Assembly: GCF_026914185.1 (NCBI RefSeq)
Contig: NC_070570.1
Location: 806,001-870,000 of the forward strand
Reading direction: 5' to 3'
Source of the DNA: Puccinia triticina
Taxonomy: Eukaryota > Basidiomycota > Pucciniomycetes > Pucciniales > Pucciniaceae
DNA length: 64,000 nt
In this document: positions 11,229 through 20,675 of the stretch, one piece after another
How positions within the stretch are numbered: position 1 is the first letter of the stretch
Layout: the number at the start of each line of letters is the position of its first letter
Notes under the pieces: generated by a model
Database searches by the model: none
The model's input: the letters and a program-made list of their open reading frames with translations, nothing else
Told to the model about the DNA's origin: nothing
Translations under genes and position numbers: made by a program

Positions 11229-12743
11229 GATATGATCAAAAGCTGCCAACACCTCAAAATACATTTTTGTTGGTGAGGTACTGCCTAGAAGCTAACCATG
11301 CCAGGACAGGATAATTTGATCAATGCTGTGAAATTTTGTTGCACTTTGGGGCTGGCTAAGGTGTTGGCAGTTTTGCAATGAAAACTTCCAAAATGGACCC
11401 AAAGTAGCACTCCCCTTTCCTGTGCTCTGATAAAGCCATGCAGATAAATGTAAGCTTTGGCCCCCCCAGTAAAATGTTTCAATTTTACTTTTATTTTTGT
11501 CATTTTTTTGAAAAATTGGTGTTCCAACTTGCAATTTTGTTTTATGTAATTCAACTTCAGGCTCCCAAGGACATCAAAATCTGGTCTTCCCAATGTCTGC
11601 TACTTTTTGGAGTCATAATATTAATTGTAAATATTTGAGAGTCAATTAATCAACTTCATTATCATTGGGTGACAGGTCTTGTTTCTTGCCATCTCTTTGA
11701 TAACTTCTTGAAAACTGTTACTAACAAGCTTTCTGAAGTTGCCAAGGAAGTTTCTGGAGAATTCTATCTTGAAATTTGCAAATGCCACATTCAACCAGTT
11801 GATTTTGTCTTAAAATTGGCCTCCCTGGATGAATCAAAAATTACCACAATTTTTAATGTGTGTAATGTGAAATTGAAGCCGTTGGGGCTTTTCCAAGACC
11901 TATAAAAACACTTGGGACACTTATAGCTCTTTGAGCCCCCCCTCTCCCTAGCCAAGTAGAGATCCTGGACTGATATATTTTACTCACTGATCTACCCTAG
12001 CAAGCTGAAATAGAGACTTTTTGTTTTTAAAAAACTTGGGGGAAAATCAATCTCATTTCCTTTAGTTTTCTTCTAATTAAGATTCATTCTTAGCTCTTAC
12101 ACCATGGTTTTAGCAAAGCATCAGAGTACAGGAGTAGTTTGGGTAGAAATAAAATCTGAAATTGATGGAAGAAAGCTTGTGGGAAGGGGGGAGGTGAAAG
12201 AGGCCACATCAAAAAAAATTGGATTGATTTTGGTTAAAATTTGATAGTGTTTTTCTGGGCCAGGGGGAGAAAAACTTATAGGTCCAAAAAATTATTTGAC
12301 AATGAAGAAAGCACTGGAAAACATAAGTGTTTGCAAAATATCTGTGTGGTTTCCCGGTTGAAATTTTGGTCCCTTCTTTCTGATTTGGCGGGAAGAAAAC
12401 CCTTCCGTGAATCACAAGCTATAGGAGAATGGGTAGTAACATTGGTAGAGATTGTTCTACATGGCGCCCGGAGTATGTAGACTGATTCCTGCGTTTGGTG
12501 AACCAAAGTCATATGCATCAACGACTTATGCATAACTCGTGAATGTCACTGTCTGTTGAGTCTTGACAGATGGAGCTGTGTCGGTGTCCGATACACTCCC
12601 CATTCTGCGGTTCTCAATCGACGACTCGGCATACATCGTTCACCAGCTGGGAAATCGAGCTTCTTCGGGCTGTGGTCAGACGGAGGTGAGGACGATTGGG
12701 AAATTCAGAATAACTTATCAGCGAAATATCGGTTGCGTACATC
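11229..12743. other. Intergenic; one possible decayed coding fragment
   Basis: No gene can be supported. An open frame at 11,669-11,905 (+) reads as plausible protein (MTGLVSCHLFDNFLKT...) but has no recognisable family, splice partner or upstream context, and may be a transposon remnant. From about 12,400 rightward CpG becomes frequent, marking the edge of the gene island and probably the promoter side of the gene starting at 12,744. Confidence 0.4.
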
Positions 12744-13373
12744 ATGAGGTTTCACGCCCCTTTGCACGCTCACAGACCGGTCTCACATCCCATCTTCGGC
12801 CCTACAATACATCGACCGACTCATATGATACCCACAGTCTTTCAAACTAAACAACCCATACCATCCAAACTAATTCCTGCCGATCAAATCAAACTGCCAC
12901 CTTCATCATCATCATCAACAATACCACCGAAAAAACTAGCGAAGACTAAGATTAGCACTAAGATTATTCGTGGAATTTTGGATTCTGTGCAGAACGAGGT
13001 GTCCGCTTCACGTCGTCCAAACCAATCGATTCTAGCTTCGCCAATCTGGCCACAAAATTTACGTGTAGAGGATGATTGGAAAGGTCGCGGTAAATGGGGC
13101 GAAAGTAGACCTGATCACCTCGAATGGCTGGGTGTTCAAAAGAAACACAAAGACCTGGTTCGTTTCCTTGCTCAGACCATCAGTTTGGAAATTCAATTTG
13201 TTTTTGATTGGATTTGTCATTCTTTCACAGATGCTCAGTCTTCGCGCCGAACGATGATTATGTACAATGTGTCCCAAAGCTTACGGATCGAGTTTGACCC
13301 ACCTATCACCAAGTGGTCGACGTCGCGCTTGCCTGTTTTCCTTTCCTCGAGTCGACAAATAGTAGAGAAATAA
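12744..13373 (+). CDS. Hypothetical protein, possibly two-exon
   Basis: This is an open frame of 209 codons with fungal-gene base composition. I do not recognise the family. The N-terminus is rich in Arg, His, Ser and Pro and poor in acidic residues, compatible with a mitochondrial presequence, followed by a Ser/Pro linker and a Lys-rich segment (KKLAKTKISTKIIRGILDSV). A canonical-looking intron lies inside the frame: donor GTAAAT at about 13,090 and acceptor TTTCACAG at about 13,229. Its length is a multiple of three, so both the spliced (about 160 residues) and unspliced forms stay open to the TAA at 13,373. The start codon was chosen as the first ATG of the frame; an overlapping frame at 12,563-12,850 is less protein-like. 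RNA evidence would decide the structure. Confidence 0.4.
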   Translation: MRFHAPLHAHRPVSHPIFGPTIHRPTHMIPTVFQTKQPIPSKLIPADQIKLPPSSSSSTIPPKKLAKTKISTKIIRGILDSVQNEVSASRRPNQSILASPIWPQNLRVEDDWKGRGKWGESRPDHLEWLGVQKKHKDLVRFLAQTISLEIQFVFDWICHSFTDAQSSRRTMIMYNVSQSLRIEFDPPITKWSTSRLPVFLSSSRQIVEK

Positions 13374-14422
13374 AGAGGCTTCGGCCTGCCGCGCCGGGCC
13401 AAGATTCTTAGTTTTCACTAAAAGTGTGTCCCAACCCGGTCCAAACCCGTTCGGACTTGAGCCGCCCATCGGCCACCCGACCCAATTCGTATTATCAATT
13501 TTTCGCCAAAAACACAAGTGCCTCATTACAATGCGATTCCCTGTGGGAAAGTGAAGTTACTAGTGCCGACCAAGGTACCGAAAAGTAGCAGCCCGCCTTT
13601 ACGGTACGGGAAGGCCAACTTTTTGACAAATGTCCCTCCCTCCTAGTTACCCTGAGTGGTGAAACACTAGTCGCAGGGTACCGGAGGGAGGGAGGCCTTG
13701 GTGAAACGCTCGTCGCATGCCGCCGACCCTTTCGCTGGTAGGGTTGCCGTAAACTCAAATCAATACCGTTGGCGGTACATCTGGCAGGAGTACTTGAATC
13801 ACGGGGGAATGCTTGAATCACTAAAGTCCCGAAGTTCCAGCCGGTCGATCTGATGGCACAAAGCGACCGGGCCCAAATGCAATAGCCCCGGGCAGCGTTG
13901 GTATCCGAGGTCGACAGTGACCACTTTAAAAACAGGGAATGAAGGAATGGTTCCGATTACATGACCCTTCATGGTCTCGAAGGCCCACCCCTTGACGTGC
14001 CAAGTCGCCCAATGGTGTTGCTGGGTAGACTGGCCCAGACATTGCCCAGCGCATCTACCTGACCTGAATTTATGATGTCATTCAAACGCCTGAAAGCCTC
14101 GACAGGTTGTTTAGCACGAGTACTTGAACCCTTTTTTCTGTTCTCCTTTGATGCTGCGTCAGAAAGAAAGGTCTTGAGGATCTTTCAAGTCCTCCCCCTG
14201 TCGCTCAATCCTCCGTTGACACCACAAAGATCCTTGACGCTTCGTCCCCGTCCCTTGAGGGCCTTCCATCCAGGTTATTCTCATCGATTCATTGCATTTT
14301 CGCGCTTGAATAACAGTTTGCGGGCCATTCTGTTCGCCTTGTCCGAAATTCTTTCAGCATAGGCTGACAGCATACCTTTCCTCTCTACTCCTAGTAGATT
14401 TTCTGAAAAATTGATCTCTGTC
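13374..14422. other. Intergenic with GC-rich hairpin and direct repeats
   Basis: No coding sequence is supported. At about 13,632-13,694 CCCTCCCTCC/TACCCTG faces CAGGGTA/GAGGGAGGG as an imperfect hairpin. The loop-side motif GGTGAAACACTAGTCGCA (about 13,659) is repeated with changes as GGTGAAACGCTCGTCGCA (about 13,701). This may be a small mobile-element relic. The segment 14,080-14,420 is the upstream region of the secreted gene that starts at 14,423. Confidence 0.5.
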
Positions 14423-15889
14423 ATGGCTTATAAAGCACTTAGCATTAGAACGCCCCTGACATTTCTTTTATTCTGCTGCTTACTCACCTTGATAAATCTC
14501 CCGACTGCGAGTGGCTCAAACGTCGCGCATCACCATGCCAGGACCTCAGGCTCTAATTCGAGGCTCAAAAAAAGAACTTGTAAGCCAAGGGAAAGCAGCG
14601 GTGTCCCAGCACTTTCAGAAACGTATTCTGGCGAAGGCACATACCATGTAAGCGATTCTGGTTCATTTAGTAGAAAATTTACATGCAAATTGAAGAGAAA
14701 ACCTCCATGTTTGATTATTCAAATGCACTGGAATCCTTTTAGCCGACCGGTGGGGGTGGTGGCAAGTGAGTGACCAAGAATCATTTATAAGAAATACTCT
14801 TGCAATTTTCAAGCAGAAAAACTCACGCTGTCAAAATCTATTTGTGTGCATATTATTCTCAGCTGTGCTTTTACAAAATGGCCTGTCCCCAAGGATTACG
14901 GCCCCGTGGCAATTGCCGCAAATCGATGGAATTCGGCTCAAGCCTGTGGCGCTTGTCTTGAAATTAAGGGGCCTGGTGGTACATTCAAAGGTATAGTCAA
15001 CGACCAATGCGCTTCCGGTTCCGTGAGTCCATTAGATTTCAGATGATTCCAGTGTCTTTCTGCATTTTCTCCATCTTGGGTTTACTAGCTTGTCCCGGGC
15101 TTTCTAACGTGGAAAAAGCAGTCCTGACATATTTCAATTGACTCTGTATTCTGATCAAACCAAAAACAATATGATCATCACACAAAAGTGTAAACCAAAT
15201 GGACTTGACCTAGACGTAGATATATGGAATAAAGTTAGCCGCAACCAACAGCCAGGAATCATTCAAATTCAATGGTCAGTGGGTTTTTTGCCGTTTTTCT
15301 GAATCGTCGTTTGGTATTTCAAGCTTGGATATGTGCATGGATTACTTGCATCAATCCCAACAAGGAAAATCTGATTTCATTTCCCTTTTTTTGCTTCTGT
15401 GAAACTGGCAAAAAATAAAAAACGCAAACAGGAAATTTATTCCTTGTGGATTCTCAAAGCCAATCCTTTTCATGAATAAGACTGGAGTGAGCAAATATTG
15501 GAATTCGATTCAAGTCCAAGGTGCCAATACGCCCTTGAAAGCCTTAGAAGTATCAACAGGAGGAGGCTCGTTCACCCCTCTAGAGCTACAATCAAACTCA
15601 AATTATTGTGAGTTTTCTCCCGATTGTATTTATCCTGAGGGCTTATTTTCTCTCATTGGCGTGGACAGCCCAGCTTATAATATTGGAGTGAAAAACTGAT
15701 TGATAAATTCGGATTTATGGAAATCTAAATCAATATGTTTACGAGCATCTAGATCAACCAAAGGATGGTAAAGGCTTGGGGACAACAGCCGATATCAGAG
15801 TTACATGTTTGTCCGGCAAGCAGTTTGTTACAAAAAATGTTGACTTGGCAACCCCTGAATCACCCAAACCAGCATCCGGAAACTGTTGA
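14423..15889 (+). pseudogene. Secreted expansin/RlpA-like (double-psi beta-barrel) protein, frame-disrupted or mis-sequenced
   Basis: Exon 1 (14,423-14,647) encodes a hydrophobic signal peptide (LTFLLFCCLLTLINLP). A 23-nt microexon (14,743-14,765, PTGGGGG) then joins exon 3 (14,863-15,022), which encodes the barrel core: NCAFTKWPVP, GPVAIAANRWNSAQACGACL, GIVNDQCAS. The next block (about 15,123-15,274) has PDIFQLTLYS and the conserved KCKPNGLDLDVDIWN. The block at 15,432-15,607 gives WKFIPCGF, NKTGVSKYW and QVQGAN, as in expansin-like proteins. The last block (15,746-15,889) ends ADIRVTCLSG...PASGNC. No GT-AG choice joins 15,022 to 15,123 in frame: a one-base discrepancy remains, for example in the A5 run near 15,114. 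The last junction needs a doubtful 14-nt exon (15,674-15,687). It is either a recent pseudogene or an assembly error. The family is secreted and acts on cell walls. Confidence 0.6.
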
Positions 15890-16961
15890 AATATCAAAAA
15901 CGCAATAGCACCTTTCGAGATTTTCTTCAGTGAGTGCGGCAGCGATTACAAACAAATCATCATCCATAGCCTTTGATTTTCAAATTTTCTCCTTCCGCAG
16001 ATATCTTACAAAAGTAAAAAGAACAGACTCTTATGTCCTCAAGAAATAAATGCATTAGAAGTAGAATTTTTCTTCCAATTGTGGTGCCATCGCACTTTGT
16101 TGTAAGTACATATACCCTTGTTCCCATGTAAAAAAAACATTTGTAAGAAAAAAACACAAGAGACCCCCTTTCCTCTCTCCGGTTTATCCAACTGGAAGTT
16201 CTAAATACGTAGCTGGGATTAAATTGTACTGTACCTTGGTTGGATTATGCTGCGGCTCCTTTGCTCCTGTGTGATGTGAGACCTACATATGTACATATTA
16301 TGCTACAACAGCTACAACTACTGTGACTGACCCAAAAAAAAGGACTCTTTGGAACAACTTCAAGCAAGGCCAGTTTGATAGTTTTTCACGGGCCTAGAAG
16401 GTTTCGAGCTCCCTACGTACATACACTATAGCCCCCCCCCCCCCCCCCCCGCCCGATCGGACTCGGACGGTCTCTGTGAGTCTGTAGTCGACAGACTATG
16501 TAAGGTATTGGACCCTGGCGGCGCCCACCGGTTGGGGTCATTCTCCGTCCTCGAAATTTACCGGCAGTGAATTTTTAAGAAATGGGGGTTAAAAAAGGAA
16601 CTGTAGCAACGGCGCTGGGTTGCTCCTGTCGTCGGATCCGAATTCTGAGGAACTTCGGTCGTAGTACAATTCCTGCCGTGAAATCAGCGGGATCTGATGA
16701 AAAAATTCGTAGTAGTGTAGTCTCCCCTGGGCGGTCAAGCCTCTGCAGATCATTGTCGGCTCTGAGGGGGTCAAAAAATCTACAGAAAACGGCGAGGGGC
16801 TGGTTGGTGGTTGGTTCGCCCCTGGCATAAGCCGGCGGACTTGTGGAAGGCTGCAGTCATGGGCCGTGGGGGATTAGAAAAGCCATTAAAAATTAGTATA
16901 CCCGGACATCTTGCGGCTCTGAAGAAAATCTGGGTTAAGATCATCGATTTTAGATTAAACA
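15890..16961. other. Intergenic with a poly-C run; upstream region of phospholipase B gene
   Basis: No coding sequence is recognised. A run of 19 C occupies 16,432-16,450. The block 16,560-16,830 is open in both directions for about 80 codons, but neither product looks like a protein family I know. The last 150 bases precede the phospholipase B start and should hold its promoter. Confidence 0.5.
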
Positions 16962-19408
16962 ATGAGCTTATTTAAACATCTTACAGCTCTGATATTCTTA
17001 TGGCTCGAAGTCACCAGGCCTTCCTCAGGCAAACTAACTTACGCGCCGACCAAGGTGGAGTGTCCGACGGATTTTGGGATACGACAAGGACGGGAATCGA
17101 TAGGAATTGGCGAAAGTGTATACCAAGAGGGAAGGAGAACCAACGTTTTGCCCGATGCGTATCAAAAATACTTGGATAACCTGAACGCTTTCATCGCTTC
17201 AAGCCAAGATGAGACATTAGTCCTTCCCAGCTATGTTACTCGGATACTTTCTTCAAGAAACGAAGCAGAATTGCCAAGACTTTCTATAGCAGTCGGTGGA
17301 GGTGCTTATCGAGGTAAAATACGCATGTTTTTTTTTTCTGTATTCTGGATCCCTTATCAATAACATTCTTTGAGTGTCTTCTTGTAGGGGCAATCTTCGC
17401 GGCCGGCATCCTGAACACGTTGGATGGGAGAAATGTCAGTTCCGTTGGCACTGGGATCGGAGGTCTTTTGCAAACTGCAGATTACATTACTGGACTCAGT
17501 GGGAGCGCCTGGCTTGTGGTCTCGTGGGCTGAGTCTGAGCTGGCGCCCTTCTATGATCTCGTACTCGGCGGCACGGGTAGCTCAAGCCGGAGATCAGGTT
17601 GGTTCACCCAATACGGCCTTTTTGATGTACGTCCCCTTGCTGCTAATATTGTATCCTCATTGATTTTACCCTTGCTGAAAGTAAGTCAAATGTCTATACT
17701 CAGCCAACGGCAAGTTTGAAAACTAAATGCTTTGCAGAGCACTTGAAAAAATTCTTGTTGGGAACAAAATATTGGTCAAAAATACTGGACCAAGTAATTG
17801 AGAAAGGTCTTGCGGGCTTCCCGATTAGTTTGGTAAGTGGTTTTTAATGTCAAAAAGTAGATTTGAAGTTGAGTTGAATGCTGACCGGGTTCCCGTTATC
17901 TACACCAACCTGGGTGGAGTTTTTCAAAGGTGGATTTGTGGGGACGGGTTCTGAGCTACCATTTTTTATCTGGCGTAGAAAAACCATCACCTGAATTCTT
18001 CGAAGGAAACTTTTCACAAGGTCTCAACGAGTCATTTTCCGGATTTCTTGAGTAGTGAGTATAACATTTTCTTTTCACGGGATTCGGAACTCATTGCCAT
18101 TTCGGGTATGTGATGTGCACCTTGGACGATCTGGCAGTCCAAGCTTTAAGAACTATTCCCAGCCATACCCGATCATCACCACTCTCCCGCTGAGTCAGAT
18201 CAACCCTGGAGAATTTCCAAGCCCACCTACGTCGACTCAATATGAAATTTCGCCACATGAGTTCGGCAGTTACGACCCTGTGCTCTCTGCCTTCGTATCT
18301 ACAAAACATTTAGGCACACGAATGTACTCCGGGAAGCCTATAGATCCCAAAAGATGTGCTCTAGATTTTGACAATGCGGGCTTCCTCATGGGAGTCTCCT
18401 CCAACCTCTTCCCTGCATACAGAATCCTTGCTCGCGCCTTCTTTAATCTTACTGTTCCTCTGAGCAAGTATACCCCCCACTCAATCAATGCCATAATTCC
18501 TAATCCTTTCTTGGGCTTAGGGACTGACGATTTCCTCCAAAGAACTGACGAAGATTTGGAGCTTGTCGACGGTGGCTTTGGGAATGGCGAGTGATTGTTT
18601 CAATCAGAACCTTTTGGGGTCAGTTGAAAGTATGCTTATCCCTGCTTGCCATCAAAATTTGGCAGAAGTCACGCCGTATGCACCGTTATTAGTTGGCGCT
18701 CGAGGGGTTGAGGTCATTTTTGCTATTGATGGGGTAAAGTAACATCTGCTTCAGCTCAATTATTACCAGGATAGGTTATCTGAACAAACATACGCGGGCA
18801 TCGATGGATTCTTTTATACTTTATAGACCAGCGACTCTGAAAATTACGCCAATGGGAGTTCAATCATCCGAACTGCTGCGCGAGTAGCCCAACTTCCAAA
18901 CGCCTATAAATTCCCACAAGTTCCTTCAAACGTCTCAACTTATACCACCGAAGGCCTGGTCCGCCGTCCTACGTTTTTTGGCTGCGACGAGCCAATAGAC
19001 GTGCCACTAGTCATCTGGGTCGCCAATTCACCTCCAATCGATCAATCGACCGGACTCACCAACACCTCGACTGTCCAACTATCAGTTAAGGATATTTCTT
19101 CACATGCTGCAATCAAGCTATAACTGATCTTTTTCAACTGTTACACATCTTTCTGGATTTAAACAAATTCATTTTGCCTTCAACAGTACCCCTCTAACCA
19201 GACTCGGGCAATGATGAACCAGGCCATTGACACTTCTCTAAGAGGATTTCCTCCACAAGATCTGATTAAAAAGAACATCTACCGAGATCCATTGTGGCCG
19301 ATTTGCTTGTCATGTGCTGTTACCGACAGAGCTCGTGCCAAACAAAATCTGGATCGAACAGGTCTATGCCAAGACTGCTTCACCCGTTATTGTTGGCAAA
19401 AATCTTGA
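16962..19408 (+). CDS. Secreted phospholipase B / lysophospholipase (copy A), 8 exons
   Basis: Phospholipase B removes fatty acyl chains from phospholipids and lysophospholipids outside the cell. My exon model is 16,962-17,313, 17,388-17,680, 17,740-17,832, 17,930-18,054, 18,138-18,586, 18,666-18,733, 18,827-19,084 and 19,187-19,408. It closes in frame at 619 residues, the usual family size. It starts with a signal peptide (LTALIFLWLEVTRP). Family motifs follow in order: YAPTKVECP, the oxyanion region SIAVGGGAYRGA, the nucleophile motif GLSGSAW with its Ser, QPYPIITT, the catalytic-Asp motif LVDGG, PYAPLLVGARGVEVIFA, and the Cys-rich C-terminus DPLWPICLSCA...GLCQDCF. One intron (18,587-18,665) appears to use a GC-AG donor. 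Copy B lies convergently downstream and shares the positions of the last four introns. Confidence 0.9.
18587..18665 (+). other. Probable GC-AG intron in phospholipase B copy A
   Basis: Exon 5 ends ...GGGAATG and the intron begins GCGAGT and ends TTGGCAG. With this donor the reading frame continues in phase 1 into AAGTCACGCCG. The convergent copy B has a normal intron (donor GTATGC) at the same position and phase (21,340-21,419). The nearest GT donor, two bases downstream, puts the next exon out of frame. Confidence 0.7.
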
Positions 19409-19875
19409 ATTTCTCAAACTGTGGTAGAAACATTTAATTGGTATTTTCAAGCCAACTAGCATTATTAAATATCTCAAAAAATATAGAACAAAACGCCATC
19501 AATGGGTTTTTAAACTCAACATTCTGACTGGAAATCCTGGAACAATATTATTTTCTATGAAAAAATTAAGATCTCCAACAAGTTTGCGCTTAACACTCCT
19601 ATAATAAATCAAATTCTGATTGTTAAATATAACTGCTTTTCGACTATTCTTACAAGTTGTCATGGACTTTTGGCAAGGCTTGAGCCCACACAAATTAAAA
19701 AGAATATGCATGCGTAGTTGGGATCAAGTTTGTTGTTTTCAAAGAAGATTTTGATTTTGAAAAGCACAATTGAAACATGGAAAAAACTTCCAAACATCCA
19801 TAAGCGTGAATTGAATCTGGGAATCTCATCAGGAAGCTGAAATACTTTCCGGTTCTTGCTTGGTCTATCTGTTCA
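19409..19875. other. Intergenic between phospholipase B copy A and the small gene
   Basis: AT-rich sequence with no coding sequence recognised. It should contain the 3' end of copy A and the promoter of the small gene starting at 19,876. A possible splice acceptor (TTTTGTAG, about 19,888) leaves open an upstream non-coding exon for that gene. Confidence 0.45.
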
Positions 19876-20378
19876 ATGAATTTTGTAGGCAATTATTGTG
19901 AGATTACTAGCCAAGGTGAACAACACCGTCCTCATAAATTGAGGAGGGTGTCGGGTAAGCTAAGCGAACTAGATTCCGCAGTCCAAAGCTGTGCCGCGGA
20001 GAATGACAATACTGATTGCATCGAAATGATGAATACAGTTTCTGCATCCGCGAGCCGCAAAAACCGACACATGGAGAATCCCGGTCAGATACCTTTAGCA
20101 GAGAGAATCTCAGCTAACACCGAAGGTGAGTAGCGAGTTCAATCACTAGGTGGCAGAGATGTTCAGCTAAAAGCTTTATTCCTTTCTGTAGTCAAGGACG
20201 CACAGGAAAAGACCGAACAAACCATCAAATCTTCTCAAAGAGAAGAAACGGAAAAAGGTGAGTTAGCGAGTGTAACACTACGTTTAAAAGAAACAAAAGG
20301 CTGAAGGAGTTGTAACTATGTTGATCTCTAGCAGACGCCGTTGCGCAACTCCTACGCCGTTTCGCCGAAGCTAAATGA
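19876..20378 (+). CDS. Small hypothetical protein, three exons, ~120 residues
   Basis: I do not recognise the family. Exons 19,876-20,125, 20,192-20,257 and 20,332-20,378 are joined by two GT-AG introns (both GTGAGT donors, both phase 1) and close in frame at TGA, which supports a real gene. The product is hydrophilic and probably mostly helical: exon 1 has RVSGKLSELDSAVQSCAAEN, exon 2 is Lys/Glu/Gln-rich (VKDAQEKTEQTIKSS), and exon 3 ends DAVAQLLRRFAEAK. There is no clear signal peptide from the chosen ATG; an upstream exon could change this. It sits between two convergent phospholipase B genes, so it may have been carried along in their duplication or be an independent insertion. Confidence 0.5.
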
Positions 20379-20675
20379 GCCGGATAATAAGAGACAAACT
20401 CTCTATCCAAGTAAGACAAAGAGATTATCCTAATCCTTGCGCAGCAAGAGCTAACGCGGAGTGTGCGTCTCTACAGTTTGCTACCAGCAAACAGGAAGAC
20501 TATCTTCAGTCTGATTCCATAAAGGAATTCATTTTCATCTTATAAAAGTAGACAGCGGTCACTTGTTCCGCTCTTAGGTAACTCTCCTTTTCTATTAATG
20601 TTCTAACACTTGTAATTAGATTTTATACATGTTAATCTAATTACAAGCTCTTAGTCCTTGAAGTTCTTTCAATTA
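20379..20675. other. Intergenic between small gene and phospholipase B copy B
   Basis: No gene is seen. A short inverted repeat (TAATTAGATT...AATCTAATTA, about 20,615-20,645) lies near the 3' end of copy B and could mark transcript ends of the two convergent genes. Confidence 0.4.

Noticed and set aside
18587..18594. Phospholipase B copy A as a pseudogene ending at the TGA at 18,592
   Set aside because: A GC-AG intron restores the frame and matches the intron of copy B, and all later exons are conserved.
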